A DNA stretch of 64,000 nucleotides from Romboutsia faecis (GCF_014323405.1 NZ_JACRWE010000001.1:558001-622000), one strand, 5' to 3'. Positions 51,472-62,024 are shown, counted from the first letter of the stretch. Notes: generated by a model from the sequence alone, not told the origin. A program made the numbers and translations.

Positions 51472-54123
51472 CTACTTTGTTTCATACCAAGAGTATCCCA
51501 CATTAAGGTCTACATCTAAATGGACATCCATGCTAAATGCATTTTCCATTTCTTCTCTTACTATTTTCTCAACTATTTCTATTTCATCATCAGTAGCTTC
51601 TACTATAAGTTCATCGTGTACTTGAAGTATAAGCTTTGATTTTAAATTGCTTTCTTCCAACTTCTTATATACATTTACCATTGCTATTTTTATGATATCT
51701 GCAGCACTACCTTGAATTGGCGCATTCATAGCAGCTCTTTTACCTGCATTTCTTAACATAAAGTTGCTAGATTTCAACTCTGGTATGTATCTTCTTCTAT
51801 TTAATAAAGTTGTTATATATCCATTTACAGTAGCATCTTCTATTGTTCTATCCATGAATTCTTTTATTTTACTGTATTTTTCAAAATAACTATTTATATA
51901 TTCTTTTGCTTGTTTTACAGGTATATTTAAATCTTCAGATAATCCAAAATCACTCTTTCCATAAACTATACCGAAGTTTATAGCCTTAGCTTCACTTCTT
52001 TGTCTAGGTGTTACATCATTTATATCTACATCAAATATTTGAGATGCAGTTTTAGCATGTATATCTTCACCATGTTTGAATGCATCTATCATATTCTCAT
52101 CACCACTCATATTAGCAAGCACTCTAAGTTCCACTTGAGAATAATCGGCATCTACTAATTTATGATTTTTACCTGCTATAAATACTTTTCTAATCTTTCT
52201 TCCCATCTCCATCTTCACTGGTATATTTTGAAGATTTGGCTCAGTTGAAGAAATTCTTCCTGTAGTAGTTATCGTTTGATTAAATGATGAATGTATTCTA
52301 TTACTTATAGGATTCATTATTCCTAAAAGACCTTCTACATAAGTAGAATTTAATTTTACTATTTGTCTATACTCTGTGATCTTATCTATTATCTCATGTT
52401 TATCTCTTAATTTATCAAGTACTTCTGCATTAGTTGAATATCCTGTTTTTGTCTTTTTAATTACTGGTAATTCTAATTTTTCAAATAGAATTACACCTAA
52501 TTGCTTAGGAGAATTTATGTTGAATGATTCCCCTGCCATTTCATATATCTCAGATTCTAACTTACTTATAATCTCTTTGAATTCTGTACCTAATTCATTA
52601 AGCATTTCTCTATCTACTTCTATTCCTACAAATTCCATTTCTCCTAAAACTTCAACTAATGGCATTTCAACTGCATAGAATAAGCTGTCCATATCGCTTT
52701 CATTTAAGCTCTTTTCCATCTTTTCTGAAGAAAGTTTAACTACGTTTACTATTTGTGCTATGTACTCTGATAACTCTTCTATATCTAACTCTTCAAACTT
52801 CTTAGCCTTAGCACCTTTTCCTAATAAATCTTCTTTAGATTTTATTTTTCTAGTTAAGTATTTCATTGCTATAGCACTACATTCATAAGAAGTAGAAGAT
52901 GCTGAGTCTATTAAGTACTCTGCTATTGTTATATCAAAATACATATTTTCAAGTTTTATATCATAAGGTCTTAATGCTATATAATCATCCTTTAGATTAT
53001 AGCCAAACTTTTTAATTTCATTACTTTCTAAAACATCTTTGAATAATGATATTTGTCCTTCATTTAAATAGTATATGTTTTCTCCATCAACACTTATGAA
53101 CATATATAATATATTTTTTTCAAGTATATTTCCTACTTTCGTAACTGTTTTAATTATTAGTTCCTTTTTTTCTTTTATTTCATTTATTAATTCTTCTTCA
53201 TTATCAAGTGATTTTATATTTAATTCTAAAGCTACTTCCTCAATTGGTTCATTTCCACCATCTAAGTCTATAAGTCTTGATATAAGGCTTGTGAATCCAA
53301 ATCTTTTAAATTCTTCTATCACAGCATCCTTATCATAATCACCGTACTCTAATTCTTCTAAATTTACTTCAATCGGAACATCTCTGATAATAGTAGCTAA
53401 TCTCTTACTCATTATAGCTAATTCTTTATTTTCTTCTATTTTCTTTTTTACACTTCCTTTTAATTCATCAGTATGTTCAACTAGATTCTCTATACTTGAA
53501 AATTCTTTTATTAACTTTATTCCAGTCTTTTCACCAATTCCTGGAACACCTGGTATGTTATCTGATTTATCTCCCATAAGACCTTTTAAGTCTATAAATT
53601 GAGTTGGAGTCATTTCATATTTTTCCATAACAGAATCAAAGTTATATTCTTCAACCTCTCCAACACCTTTTTTAGTTATTAAAGTAGTTGTTTTATTTGA
53701 TGCAAGCTGAATAGCATCTTTATCTCCTGTTACTATAAATACTTTATAATCATTCTCTTCACCTAACTTTGAAACTGTTCCTATTATATCGTCAGCTTCA
53801 TATCCATCTAGTTCTAATCTATGTATATTAAATTTATCTAAAAGTTCTTTTAATGGTTCAAATTGTTCTCTAAGTTCATCCGGCATTTTCTTTCTTCCAG
53901 CCTTGTACTCTTTAAACTCTAAATGTCTAAATGTTGGTGCTTTTCTATCGAAGGCTACACTTATATGAGTAGGCTTATATGTATCTATTATCTTAAATAA
54001 CATTGTTGTAAATCCGTAGATTGCATTTGTTTTTAGACCGTCTTTACTAGTCATTTCAGGCAATGCGTAAAAAGCTCTATTTATTATTGAGTTTCCATCT
54101 ATTATAATTAATCTTTTATCCAA
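51472..54123 (-). CDS. polA: DNA polymerase I
   Basis: An 883-residue family A polymerase. The N-terminal 5'-nuclease has IIDGNSIINRAFYALP, GYEADDIIGT and GDKSDNIPGVPGIGEKTG. The middle 3'-5' exonuclease fold lacks the acidic catalytic motif (YMFISVDGENIYY in place of DTET), so proofreading is probably absent, as in Bacillus. The polymerase domain has motif A DADYSQVELRVLA, motif B RSEAKAINFGIVYG and motif C VHDE. The start is at TTG, 4 bases after AGGAGTGAT; the GTG within that site would add three residues. Confidence 0.97.
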   Translation of the reverse strand: MDKRLIIIDGNSIINRAFYALPEMTSKDGLKTNAIYGFTTMLFKIIDTYKPTHISVAFDRKAPTFRHLEFKEYKAGRKKMPDELREQFEPLKELLDKFNIHRLELDGYEADDIIGTVSKLGEENDYKVFIVTGDKDAIQLASNKTTTLITKKGVGEVEEYNFDSVMEKYEMTPTQFIDLKGLMGDKSDNIPGVPGIGEKTGIKLIKEFSSIENLVEHTDELKGSVKKKIEENKELAIMSKRLATIIRDVPIEVNLEELEYGDYDKDAVIEEFKRFGFTSLISRLIDLDGGNEPIEEVALELNIKSLDNEEELINEIKEKKELIIKTVTKVGNILEKNILYMFISVDGENIYYLNEGQISLFKDVLESNEIKKFGYNLKDDYIALRPYDIKLENMYFDITIAEYLIDSASSTSYECSAIAMKYLTRKIKSKEDLLGKGAKAKKFEELDIEELSEYIAQIVNVVKLSSEKMEKSLNESDMDSLFYAVEMPLVEVLGEMEFVGIEVDREMLNELGTEFKEIISKLESEIYEMAGESFNINSPKQLGVILFEKLELPVIKKTKTGYSTNAEVLDKLRDKHEIIDKITEYRQIVKLNSTYVEGLLGIMNPISNRIHSSFNQTITTTGRISSTEPNLQNIPVKMEMGRKIRKVFIAGKNHKLVDADYSQVELRVLANMSGDENMIDAFKHGEDIHAKTASQIFDVDINDVTPRQRSEAKAINFGIVYGKSDFGLSEDLNIPVKQAKEYINSYFEKYSKIKEFMDRTIEDATVNGYITTLLNRRRYIPELKSSNFMLRNAGKRAAMNAPIQGSAADIIKIAMVNVYKKLEESNLKSKLILQVHDELIVEATDDEIEIVEKIVREEMENAFSMDVHLDVDLNVGYSWYETK

Positions 54124-54236
54124 AGTTATCACTCCTAAAGTTCTATGTATTTTAGCTTTTATATATAGTTATTATATACCATTATGCTATTATTTAATAA
54201 TACCATAAGATTTAATGTATATTAAGATTAAATATG

Positions 54237-54265
54237 TTGCAAACGTTCTATTTTATTGATATAAT
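54237..54265 (+). promoter_or_regulatory. Promoter of the tRNA-Leu gene
   Basis: TTGCAA (54237-54242) and TATAAT (54260-54265) with the ideal 17-base spacer lie about 34 bases before the tRNA, a good housekeeping promoter. Confidence 0.8.
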
Positions 54266-54298
54266 AAATAATATAAATTTTAAATATTTTCTGAATAT

Positions 54299-54384
<86 letters not shown>

Positions 54385-54387
54385 ATA

Positions 54388-54427
54388 AGAACTCCTTTCT
54401 TTTCTAGATTGGAGTTTTACTTTTTTA
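54388..54427 (+). terminator. Terminator after tRNA-Leu
   Basis: AACTCC pairs with GGAGTT over a long AT loop and is followed by TTACTTTTTT; a modest stem. Confidence 0.55.
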
Positions 54428-54432
54428 TATAA

Positions 54433-54480
54433 ATAAAGTGTAGCAAATCTTATTTTAAAATAAATTTAACTACACTTATA
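54433..54480 (-). terminator. Terminator after the CarD-like gene
   Basis: Arms AAGTGTAG and CTACACTT (8 bp) with an AT-rich internal part, followed on the minus strand by TTATTTATAT; it faces the tRNA unit. Confidence 0.55.
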
Positions 54481-54495
54481 ATAATATTATTTTAT

Positions 54496-55017
54496 CTAAT
54501 ATTCTTTATTATCTAATATCCTATTTAATTTTTTTCCTACATATTCTGGAACATCGTCTTTTTCAATCCCTAAAACAACTGAAAATTCTTCATTAACTAA
54601 ATTTTCTGCGATATTCATAAATTTTTCATCTATCTGACTAGGTTTTTTCTTATTATTTAAAATGCTCTCCTTCTTCTCATATAACATTTTCACTAGTGTT
54701 AATAAGTCAGAACAATTATGTGTTTCTAAGAATTTTTTATAAAAATCTTCTACAACTCTTGCATTTTTATCATATACTAAATCCTTTTGCATTGATGGAA
54801 TAAGCTCTATTAAATCTTGTACTTCTCCATAAGACAAAACAGGTCTCATAAATACATTTGTATCTACAGGTGTAAATATCTTTCCATCTTGATACACTGG
54901 TTTAAGAGTATAATATACTTTATCAACATTTATTCCAGGTATATTTGGTACTCCTATATCTTCTACTTTACATACTCCATTACTCCCATATATAATAAGT
55001 TCTCCTATTTCATACAT
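54496..55017 (-). CDS. CarD/CdnL-type transcription regulator
   Basis: A 173-residue member of the CarD_CdnL_TRCF family, which binds RNA polymerase beta subunit and stabilises open promoter complexes. The N-terminal Tudor-like domain reads YEIGELIIYGSNGVCKVEDIGVP, then KVYYTLKPVYQDGKIFTPVDTN. The remainder is helical, with a proline-containing loop. It is a single gene divergent from the cyclophilin gene, with AGAGGTGG before the ATG. Confidence 0.87.
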   Translation of the reverse strand: MYEIGELIIYGSNGVCKVEDIGVPNIPGINVDKVYYTLKPVYQDGKIFTPVDTNVFMRPVLSYGEVQDLIELIPSMQKDLVYDKNARVVEDFYKKFLETHNCSDLLTLVKMLYEKKESILNNKKKPSQIDEKFMNIAENLVNEEFSVVLGIEKDDVPEYVGKKLNRILDNKEY

Positions 55018-55248
55018 ATAAAAATACCACCTCTTACATTAATAATATACTTTATTATAAGATTATCATATTTTTCAAATCGAATGTAAGCATGATTTGT
55101 TAACTATTTTACATATTTTAATTTATTTACCCTACTCTTAATCTTCATATATCTTTATTAGCTAAAATATAAATTTTATATATTAAAATTATATTCTAAT
55201 GTTTATGATATAATTAATAAATAAACTAAAATTAAGGATGGTAGTATA
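55018..55248. promoter_or_regulatory. Divergent promoter region between the CarD-like and cyclophilin genes
   Basis: No ORF. A GATATAATTA word near 55207-55216 is a likely -10 for the plus-strand cyclophilin gene. No clear operator was found. Confidence 0.4.
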
Positions 55249-55869
55249 ATGTTAAAAAAAGGATTTTTAGCAAGTATTTTGGCAGGAGCTCTAGCTTTAG
55301 TTGGGTGCTCATCAAATCTAAATAACATTGATGAAGCTAGAACGCCACCTAAAGAACTTCCTATAGCAACAATAGTATTTAGAGACTTTGGAACTGTTGA
55401 GGTTGAACTTTACCCTCATATAGCACCAAATACTGTAAATAATTTCATATCACTAGCGAATAGTGGATTCTATGATGGTCTTACTTTCCATAGAATTATA
55501 AAAGACTTTATGATTCAAGGTGGAGATCCAGATGGAACAGGCATGGGTGGTCCTGGATATAGTATCAAAGGAGAGTTTGCTAATAATAAGTTTAAAAATG
55601 ATCTGGCCCATACTGAAGGTGTCATTTCTATGGCTAGAAGCCAAAGTAAAAATAGTGCTGGTAGCCAATTCTTTATAGTAACAAAAGATTCTCCCCATTT
55701 AGATGGACAATATGCCTCTTTTGGAAAAGTAATAAGTGGCATGGATATTATTCACAAAATAGAAAATGTTGAAACAGACAGTAACGATAAGCCTATCAAA
55801 GATGTGCTGATACAGTCAATAAAAGTTGATACTAAAGGTGTAGATTATAAAGAACCAGATAAAATGTAA
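55249..55869 (+). CDS. Cyclophilin-type peptidyl-prolyl isomerase lipoprotein
   Basis: A 206-residue lipoprotein with signal LKKGFLASILAGALALVGCS and the lipobox LVGC. The cyclophilin domain has FHRIIKDFMIQGGDPDGTGMGGPG (active-site Arg and Phe-Met-Gln), SMARSQSKNSAGSQFFI and LDGQYASFGKVISGMDI. It would assist folding of exported proteins at the outer face of the membrane. Single gene, with AAGGATGG weak ribosome site. Confidence 0.92.
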   Translation: MLKKGFLASILAGALALVGCSSNLNNIDEARTPPKELPIATIVFRDFGTVEVELYPHIAPNTVNNFISLANSGFYDGLTFHRIIKDFMIQGGDPDGTGMGGPGYSIKGEFANNKFKNDLAHTEGVISMARSQSKNSAGSQFFIVTKDSPHLDGQYASFGKVISGMDIIHKIENVETDSNDKPIKDVLIQSIKVDTKGVDYKEPDKM

Positions 55870-55959
55870 TTATTCTTTAAAGTTATTTACTTTTATAGTC
55901 TGTAGTTGATCACTTTACTAAGGTTTTTAATGATTTTTCTACATAAAATAATATTTAAT

Positions 55960-56008
55960 AATTAAAAGCATCTTATTTAAGAGTTACTTAATAAGATGCT
56001 TTTAATTA
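55960..56008. terminator. Bidirectional terminator between cyclophilin and fucP
   Basis: Arms AATTAAAAGCATCTTATT and AATAAGATGCTTTTAATT, perfect over 18 bp, between convergent genes. Confidence 0.9.
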
Positions 56009-56033
56009 AATTTATAATACTATCTTTCTATGT

Positions 56034-57368
56034 TTAAGCAGACTTCTTAGTTCTGAAACAAATTGAGTATAAAAGAACTACTGCAAAACAAACTACAGGA
56101 ACTAAGAATGATGAACGAATAGCAGCTTCTGAACCATTAAACATTGGCACAATGCTAGATAATTTACCACTATCTATAAGACTTCCCATAAATGGTGTTA
56201 TAACTGCTCCTCCAAGTATTGCCATTATAAGTCCTGCTGCCCCTACTTTTACTTCTTCTCCTAAATCCTTAAGTGCTATGCCATATATAGTCGGGAACAT
56301 TAATGACATACATGCAGATATTGCAACCAGACACCAAACAGATTGATTTGTTGGTAAGTATATAGTTCCTAAACTAAATGCGATTCCACCTATAGCAAAT
56401 ATAGCCATCATTATTGCTGGGTCTATATACTTCATAAGAGCTGTACATACCCAACGACAAATTATAAATGAAATTATTGCTATAAGATAGTACTGAGCTG
56501 CTGCAGCTTCATTTAATCCGAGAGTTGTCATAACATATTGTATAGTCCAAGTCCATACAGCTATTTGAACTCCTACATAGAAAAATTGAGCAACTACTCC
56601 AAAGGCATAACGAGGTATTTTTACAAGTTTCTTAATAGATTTAACTATATTAAGATCTCCTGATTCATCCTTTTCAGAATCCTTATTCTTCTTAAAGAAG
56701 CACCAAATAATTATTGCAATTGCTACTAATCCAACATATGGCACACATACCCATAGTAATTCATTACTACGTATAGCACTTAATGCTTCTGGAGTCATTG
56801 CTATACGTTCTTCATATGTTGCTGGATTCAAATTACTTAATATTAAATATTTAGCAAGTATAATACCTGTTAAAGATCCTATTGGGTTAAAAGCTTGAGC
56901 AAGATTAAGGCGACGTACACTAGTAGATTCATCCCCTAATGAAATTACATATGGATTACAAGTTGTTTCTAATATAGAAAGACCTCCTGCTAATACAAAC
57001 ACTGATATTAAGAATAAATTAAAGTTTTGTGACATTGCAGCTGGAATATATCCCATAGCCCCCACTATATATAGTCCAAGTCCAACTAACACACCATGTC
57101 TATATGAATACTTTTTTATTAAAACTGCTGCAGGTAATGCAAGTACAGCATATGATCCATAAAACGCAACTTGAGTTAAAGAAGCATCTGCTGCTTCTAA
57201 CATAAATATTCTTCCAAATGCAGGTACAAGGTTATCAGTCATATTATTTAGTAAACCCCAAAGTATAAAGCATGAAATAAGCATTACGAAATGAACTATA
57301 TATTGTTTCGGTACAATAGGAGTTTTATCAGAAGAATTCCCTGCCCTACCTTTTATTTTTTGTTCCAT
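56034..57368 (-). CDS. fucP: L-fucose:H+ symporter (MFS)
   Basis: A 444-residue MFS transporter of the FucP group with 12 predicted spans. Conserved parts include FILWGLLNNMTDNLVPAF in span 1 (the FGxxxxL-like segment), SYRHGVLVGLGLYIVGAMGYIPAA and LETTCNPYVISLGDESTSVRRLNLAQAFNPIGSL. The operon context makes L-fucose the likely substrate. It is the last gene of the fuc operon. A G-rich ribosome site (AAGGGGGA) precedes the ATG. Confidence 0.93.
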   Translation of the reverse strand: MEQKIKGRAGNSSDKTPIVPKQYIVHFVMLISCFILWGLLNNMTDNLVPAFGRIFMLEAADASLTQVAFYGSYAVLALPAAVLIKKYSYRHGVLVGLGLYIVGAMGYIPAAMSQNFNLFLISVFVLAGGLSILETTCNPYVISLGDESTSVRRLNLAQAFNPIGSLTGIILAKYLILSNLNPATYEERIAMTPEALSAIRSNELLWVCVPYVGLVAIAIIIWCFFKKNKDSEKDESGDLNIVKSIKKLVKIPRYAFGVVAQFFYVGVQIAVWTWTIQYVMTTLGLNEAAAAQYYLIAIISFIICRWVCTALMKYIDPAIMMAIFAIGGIAFSLGTIYLPTNQSVWCLVAISACMSLMFPTIYGIALKDLGEEVKVGAAGLIMAILGGAVITPFMGSLIDSGKLSSIVPMFNGSEAAIRSSFLVPVVCFAVVLLYSICFRTKKSA

Positions 57369-57401
57369 AATATATCCCCCTTAATTATAGATACTCAAAG
57401 T

Positions 57402-58106
57402 TTATTTTTCTTTTCTATAACGTTTAAATCCTGGATGCCTTCCTGTTACACCGTAACCTTTTCTCATTCCTATTAATCTATCTATATTATTCTTTGAAAT
57501 TTCTTTTTCTCCGCCTAATAAATGTGCTGTTAAGCTTATTTTAGCATATAACTCTAAAGTTTCCATTCTATAATAAGCTGTTATTAAATCTGCCCCCACA
57601 GTTAATGCACCATGATTTTCTAATAATAAAACATCATGTTCTTGTAAATATGGTGCTATAGAATCTGGAACCTCGTATGTAGATGGTGTTCCATATGGAG
57701 TTACTGGTATAGATCCGATTGCTATTACAGTTTCTATCATTGTATATCTATCTAAATCAAGATGTGCTACTGCAAATCCTGTTGCTGTAGGCGGGTGTGC
57801 ATGAACAACAGCTCCTACATCTTCTCTTTCTTTGTAACATCTTAAGTGCATTTTTATTTCTGAAGAAGGTTTTGCTCCTTCTTGCCCATCTAATACATTC
57901 CCATCAGCATCTATATGGACTAATTTTTCTGGTGTTATAAAGCTTTTACTTATTCCTGTTGGTGTTGCTAAAAAAGTTCCATCTTCTAATTTTACACTTA
58001 CATTTCCATCGTTAGCTGCTACCCATCCTAATTGCCACATCTTATGACATACATCACATATTTGTTCTCTTACTTCCATATATTCTAAAGTTTTAGTACA
58101 TTCCAT
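57402..58106 (-). CDS. fucA: L-fuculose-1-phosphate aldolase
   Basis: A 234-residue class II (zinc) aldolase of the AraD/FucA family. Zinc ligands are in VVHAHPPTATGFA (two His) and LLENHGALTVGADL (His), and the N-terminal NDGNVSVKLEDG holds the phosphate-binding residues. It splits L-fuculose-1-phosphate into DHAP and L-lactaldehyde. FucA rather than a ribulose-phosphate epimerase is favoured by the neighbouring isomerase and mutarotase. Confidence 0.93.
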   Translation of the reverse strand: MECTKTLEYMEVREQICDVCHKMWQLGWVAANDGNVSVKLEDGTFLATPTGISKSFITPEKLVHIDADGNVLDGQEGAKPSSEIKMHLRCYKEREDVGAVVHAHPPTATGFAVAHLDLDRYTMIETVIAIGSIPVTPYGTPSTYEVPDSIAPYLQEHDVLLLENHGALTVGADLITAYYRMETLELYAKISLTAHLLGGEKEISKNNIDRLIGMRKGYGVTGRHPGFKRYRKEK

Positions 58107-58131
58107 AAATTTCCCTCCGATAATAAAATTT

Positions 58132-58572
58132 TTAGTCTACAACTACACCTTTTTGTAATATAACATTTGCATATAATGCTTTTTCTCCAGTCGCTACTAT
58201 TGCATATGCTTTTTTTGCTTTTTCATAGAAAGCAAATCTTTCTATATTTCCTACAACTTCATTGCCACGATTATCATATTTGCTTACTATTTCTTTATAC
58301 GTATCCCATATTGGTGTTTCCACTGTATCTCCTGGTACAACTTCCATAAGATTGACTGGTTTTTCTATATAAGTATCTAATGGAAATACTTCTAATATCG
58401 CTTCTAATAACTCTGGTACACCGTGACCATCACAACGAATTACTATACAATCTTTTCCCATACTTTCTGTTGGGAAGTTTCCATCTGATAAAACAATTTG
58501 GTCACTATGCCCCATTTCGCATAATACTTTTAATAATTCTGGAGACAAGATTTTCGGTATTCCTTTTAGCAT
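58132..58572 (-). CDS. fucU: L-fucose mutarotase
   Basis: A 146-residue RbsD/FucU-family protein that interconverts the anomers of L-fucose. It has LKGIPKILSPELLKVLCEMGHSD (catalytic His in GHSD), DGNFP and RCDGHGVPELLEAIL, and the end carries FYEKAKKAYAIVATGE. It lies between the kinase and aldolase genes. The kinase frame overlaps it by 7 bases. A GGAGGTAG ribosome site precedes the ATG. Confidence 0.93.
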   Translation of the reverse strand: MLKGIPKILSPELLKVLCEMGHSDQIVLSDGNFPTESMGKDCIVIRCDGHGVPELLEAILEVFPLDTYIEKPVNLMEVVPGDTVETPIWDTYKEIVSKYDNRGNEVVGNIERFAFYEKAKKAYAIVATGEKALYANVILQKGVVVD

Positions 58573-60068
58573 GATACTACCTCCTTAGCATTAATAATTT
58601 TATTAAATCTTTCATATGCTCTTTCCCAAAGCATTGTATCTTTTGGTGAATATCTATCTATTTCTTGAGAATTATTTATAATTTTACGAGCATCTTTTAA
58701 ATCTTTTATTTCACCTGTCGCCATTAGCTGTACTGCTATATTACCTAAAACAGTAGCTTCAACTGGCCCTGCTGACACATATGTTCTGCATGCATTTGCA
58801 GTCATTTGACAAAGTAATTTACTTTGTATTCCTCCGCCAACCATATATATTGTTGAATAAGTCTTACTTGTACAATCTTCTATTTCTTCTAAGGCAGTTC
58901 TGTATTTTAATGCTAAACTTTCATTAATACATCTTACTATTTCAGCTTCATTTCTTGGCACTGGTTGATTAGTTTTTGCACAGTATTCTCTTATCCTAGC
59001 AGGTACATTACCTGCTGGTGTGAATACAGGATCATCAGGATCTATAAACGATCTAAAAGGTACTGCTTCTTTAGCCATATCCTCTAACTGTGAAAAACTA
59101 AATTCTTTTCCTTCTCTTTCCCACTGTCTCTTACTCTCTTGAACTAACCATAATCCAATTATATTCTTTAAGAAAGATGCCTTATTTTCACAAGCGCCTT
59201 CATTAGTTATATTATAGTTATATGATTTTTCATTTATTATTGGATTATTAAGCTCTGTTCCAAGTAATGACCATGTTCCACAACTTAAAAATACAAAATC
59301 ATTTTCTTGTGTTGGTACTGAAACTAAAGCACTTTGAGTATCATGTCCAGCTACTGCTATAACATTACACATATCTATTTTCAACTCTTCACTTATATCT
59401 TCAGATATCTTTCCAATTATAGTTCCGCTTGGTACTATTTCCGTAAATATATTTTTAGGTATATCAAGAGAACCTATCACTCTTTCAGACCAAACTCTAT
59501 TTTTAGCATCAAATAATTGAGTAGTTGATGCTATTGAGTTTTCTGTTAACTTTTTTCCTGTTAACATGTAATTAAATAGGTCTGGCATTAGAAGCATCAC
59601 ATCTGCTTTCTCAAGCAGATGTGATCTTTTTTCTTTTAGTGATAGTAATTGAAAGGCAGTGTTTATCTCCATAAACTGATTTCCAGTTATCTGATAAAAC
59701 TCATTTTTAGATATTTTTTCAAAGCTTTTTTCTAGCATTCCAGCAGTTCTTCCATCTCTATAATGTATTGGGTTCTCTATTAATTGACCATATTCATCTA
59801 ATAATGCAAAATCTACTCCCCAAGTATCAATTCCGATGCTGTCTATTTTCCCATAAGCTTTAGACTTAATTAAACTTTGCTTTATTTCAAAGAATAATCT
59901 AAGTACATCCCAGTACATTGTTCCACCAACAATTACAGGATCATTAGAAAATCTATGTACTTCTTCTATATGAATTCTTTCTCCATCAAAACTTCCAAGC
60001 ATTGCCCTTCCGCTAGAAGCTCCAAAGTCAAAAGCTAAAACTTTTTTATCTAAATTTTTCTTTACCAT
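58566..60068 (-). CDS. L-fuculokinase (rhamnulokinase-type FGGY kinase)
   Basis: A 500-residue FGGY carbohydrate kinase. The N-terminus AFDFGASSGRAMLGSFDGERIHIEEVHRFSNDPV is characteristic of the RhaB-like branch, the catalytic aspartate lies in GIDTWGVDFALLD, and the ATP-binding glycine-rich motif is MVGGGIQSKLLCQM. In a fucose operon with fucI, fucU and fucA it most likely phosphorylates L-fuculose. The symbol is left blank because sequence features point to rhamnulokinase. The start is the ATG 8 bases after AGAAGG; an upstream GTG overlaps that site. Confidence 0.85.
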   Translation of the reverse strand: MVKKNLDKKVLAFDFGASSGRAMLGSFDGERIHIEEVHRFSNDPVIVGGTMYWDVLRLFFEIKQSLIKSKAYGKIDSIGIDTWGVDFALLDEYGQLIENPIHYRDGRTAGMLEKSFEKISKNEFYQITGNQFMEINTAFQLLSLKEKRSHLLEKADVMLLMPDLFNYMLTGKKLTENSIASTTQLFDAKNRVWSERVIGSLDIPKNIFTEIVPSGTIIGKISEDISEELKIDMCNVIAVAGHDTQSALVSVPTQENDFVFLSCGTWSLLGTELNNPIINEKSYNYNITNEGACENKASFLKNIIGLWLVQESKRQWEREGKEFSFSQLEDMAKEAVPFRSFIDPDDPVFTPAGNVPARIREYCAKTNQPVPRNEAEIVRCINESLALKYRTALEEIEDCTSKTYSTIYMVGGGIQSKLLCQMTANACRTYVSAGPVEATVLGNIAVQLMATGEIKDLKDARKIINNSQEIDRYSPKDTMLWERAYERFNKIINAKEVVSC

Positions 60069-60087
60069 ACTATCCACCTTCTATTGA

Positions 60088-61881
60088 TTACTTATACATT
60101 GGTCCATAAACATTACATGCTCTATAATCTTGACCTTCTTTATCCATTCCAAATGCATTCCATGCGGCTGGTCTGAATATATTTTCTTCATCTATGTTAT
60201 GCATACTTACTGGTATTCTTAATATAGAACATAAAGTTAATATATCTGCACCTATATGACCGTAACTTATTGCACCATGGTTAGCTCCCCAGTTGTTCAT
60301 TACATCGTAAGCTGATTTAAATGCACCCTTTCCTGTAAGTCTTGGTGCGAACCAAGTACAAGGCCAAGTATAATCCGTTCTCTTCCATAATTTATCAGAT
60401 ACTTCATCTGGTAATTTTACAGTATATCCTTCTACTAATTGAACTACTGGACCTAATCCTTTAACAAGATTTAAACGCATCATAGTTACAGGCATTTCTG
60501 CTTCTGTTAAGAATCTAGAAGAATATCCACCACCTCTGAAATAACCATTATCAGCTGGATTCCAAGTAGTTGATTTTAGTATTGCTTCTTGATCTTCTTC
60601 AGTTATATCATACCAAGCTTTCATTACTCCATTTCCATTTTCATCTTTAGCTTGACCACAAGCATCTAAACAAGACGCACCTGAGTTTATTAAATGTATA
60701 AATCCATCAGATTCTTTAGCTACACCTTCTAATTCATACCCTGTTGCTTTCTTAACTGCATCTGGGCTCCAGTAAGTACGAACATCTGAGAATATTTGTG
60801 GAGTATTAGTTAATAATTTTCCAAATAACATACTTATGCCGTTTAATACATCATTTTCAGTGGCTAATATGTATGGTTCTCTAGCTCCATCCCAGTCAAA
60901 TGAAGTATTAAGTAATGCTTCTGGGAAATCACAGTTTGGATAGAAATCTGTCCATTGTCTTTGACCTTGGAAACCTGCAGCTATTGCATTATGTCCTAAT
61001 CTTTCTTCTTCACAGCCATCTGGTAAATTTTCATTTCCATTCATTAAGTCTTTTATTATACACATCATCTTAACAACAAATTCCCAATCTGCATCTTTTT
61101 CTTCTCTAGTTTTTTGAACATGCTCTGGATTTTTATCAAAACCTTCTATACATTTTTCTTTTGTCCATTTTAATGCTCTCTCGAACTCATCTTTATCATA
61201 TATTTCTTCGGTCATTCTTCTTATTACTTCTGTTTCATCAACTGACTCTACTCTCATTCCTAAGTACTCTTCCATAAATGCTGAATCTATTATAGAACCA
61301 CCTATACCCATACATATTGATCCTATTTGTAAATAAGATTTTCCTCTCATAGATGCTGCGGCAACTGATGCTCTACCAAATCTTAATAATTTTTCTTTAA
61401 CATCTTCTGGAATTTCTGTTGCATCTGCTTCTTGAACATCATGTCCGTAGATACCAAATGCAGGAAGACCTTTTTGTGCATGAGTTGCTAAAACTGATGC
61501 AAGATAAACTGCACCTGGTCTTTCAGTTCCATTGAATCCCCATACACCTTTTATTGTCATTGGATCCATATCCATTGTTTCTGATCCATAACACCAACAA
61601 GGTGTTACTGTAAGAGTTATATCTACACCCTCTTTTTTAAACTTTTCTTGACATGCTGCTGATTCTGGAACTCTACCTATTGTGCTATCTGCTATAACAA
61701 CTTTTACAGGCTCTCCATTAGAGTATTTTAAATTTTCCTCAAATAATTTTGCTGCTGATTTAGCCATATTCATTGTTTGTTCTTCAAGTGAACCTCTTAC
61801 ATCAAGTACTCCTTTTCTAGCATCAATTGTTGGTCTTATTCCTATTACTGGATATCCCCCTACTAATCTGCTCTTTGCCAT
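60088..61881 (-). CDS. fucI: L-fucose isomerase
   Basis: A 597-residue enzyme, close to the usual length of about 590, converting L-fucose to L-fuculose with Mn2+. Characteristic blocks are [27 protein letters not shown] at the N-terminus, [46 protein letters not shown], and the C-terminal [16 protein letters not shown] region with metal-ligand histidine. It is the first gene of the fuc operon, with a G-rich ribosome site (AAGGGGGAA) and a regulator gene divergent from it. Confidence 0.97.
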   Translation of the reverse strand: MAKSRLVGGYPVIGIRPTIDARKGVLDVRGSLEEQTMNMAKSAAKLFEENLKYSNGEPVKVVIADSTIGRVPESAACQEKFKKEGVDITLTVTPCWCYGSETMDMDPMTIKGVWGFNGTERPGAVYLASVLATHAQKGLPAFGIYGHDVQEADATEIPEDVKEKLLRFGRASVAAASMRGKSYLQIGSICMGIGGSIIDSAFMEEYLGMRVESVDETEVIRRMTEEIYDKDEFERALKWTKEKCIEGFDKNPEHVQKTREEKDADWEFVVKMMCIIKDLMNGNENLPDGCEEERLGHNAIAAGFQGQRQWTDFYPNCDFPEALLNTSFDWDGAREPYILATENDVLNGISMLFGKLLTNTPQIFSDVRTYWSPDAVKKATGYELEGVAKESDGFIHLINSGASCLDACGQAKDENGNGVMKAWYDITEEDQEAILKSTTWNPADNGYFRGGGYSSRFLTEAEMPVTMMRLNLVKGLGPVVQLVEGYTVKLPDEVSDKLWKRTDYTWPCTWFAPRLTGKGAFKSAYDVMNNWGANHGAISYGHIGADILTLCSILRIPVSMHNIDEENIFRPAAWNAFGMDKEGQDYRACNVYGPMYK

Positions 61882-61948
61882 TTTTATTCCCCCTTAATAT
61901 CTTTATATTTCATTTAATTTTTTTCCTTGAATATTTTTATTCTATATA

Positions 61949-61975
61949 TGACAATAAACTTATAAAGAATTGTCA
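61949..61975. promoter_or_regulatory. Inverted repeat in the fucI promoter
   Basis: TGACAAT (61949-61955) and ATTGTCA (61969-61975) form a 7-bp inverted repeat in the fucI/regulator intergenic region, with TTGTCA on the minus strand usable as a -35. It could be the operator of the divergent AraC-type regulator or a separate site. Confidence 0.45.
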
Positions 61976-62010
61976 TTTCTTAACCTTTCTAAGTTAATTA
62001 TATAAATATC

Positions 62011-62024
62011 GGAAATCGTTTACT
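62011..62024. promoter_or_regulatory. Candidate catabolite-response element (cre)
   Basis: GGAAATCGTTTACT matches the CcpA consensus TGWAANCGNTNWCA except at the first and last bases. It lies between fucI and the regulator and close to a TATAAT at 62030-62035 on the plus strand, suggesting glucose repression of fucose use. Confidence 0.5.
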
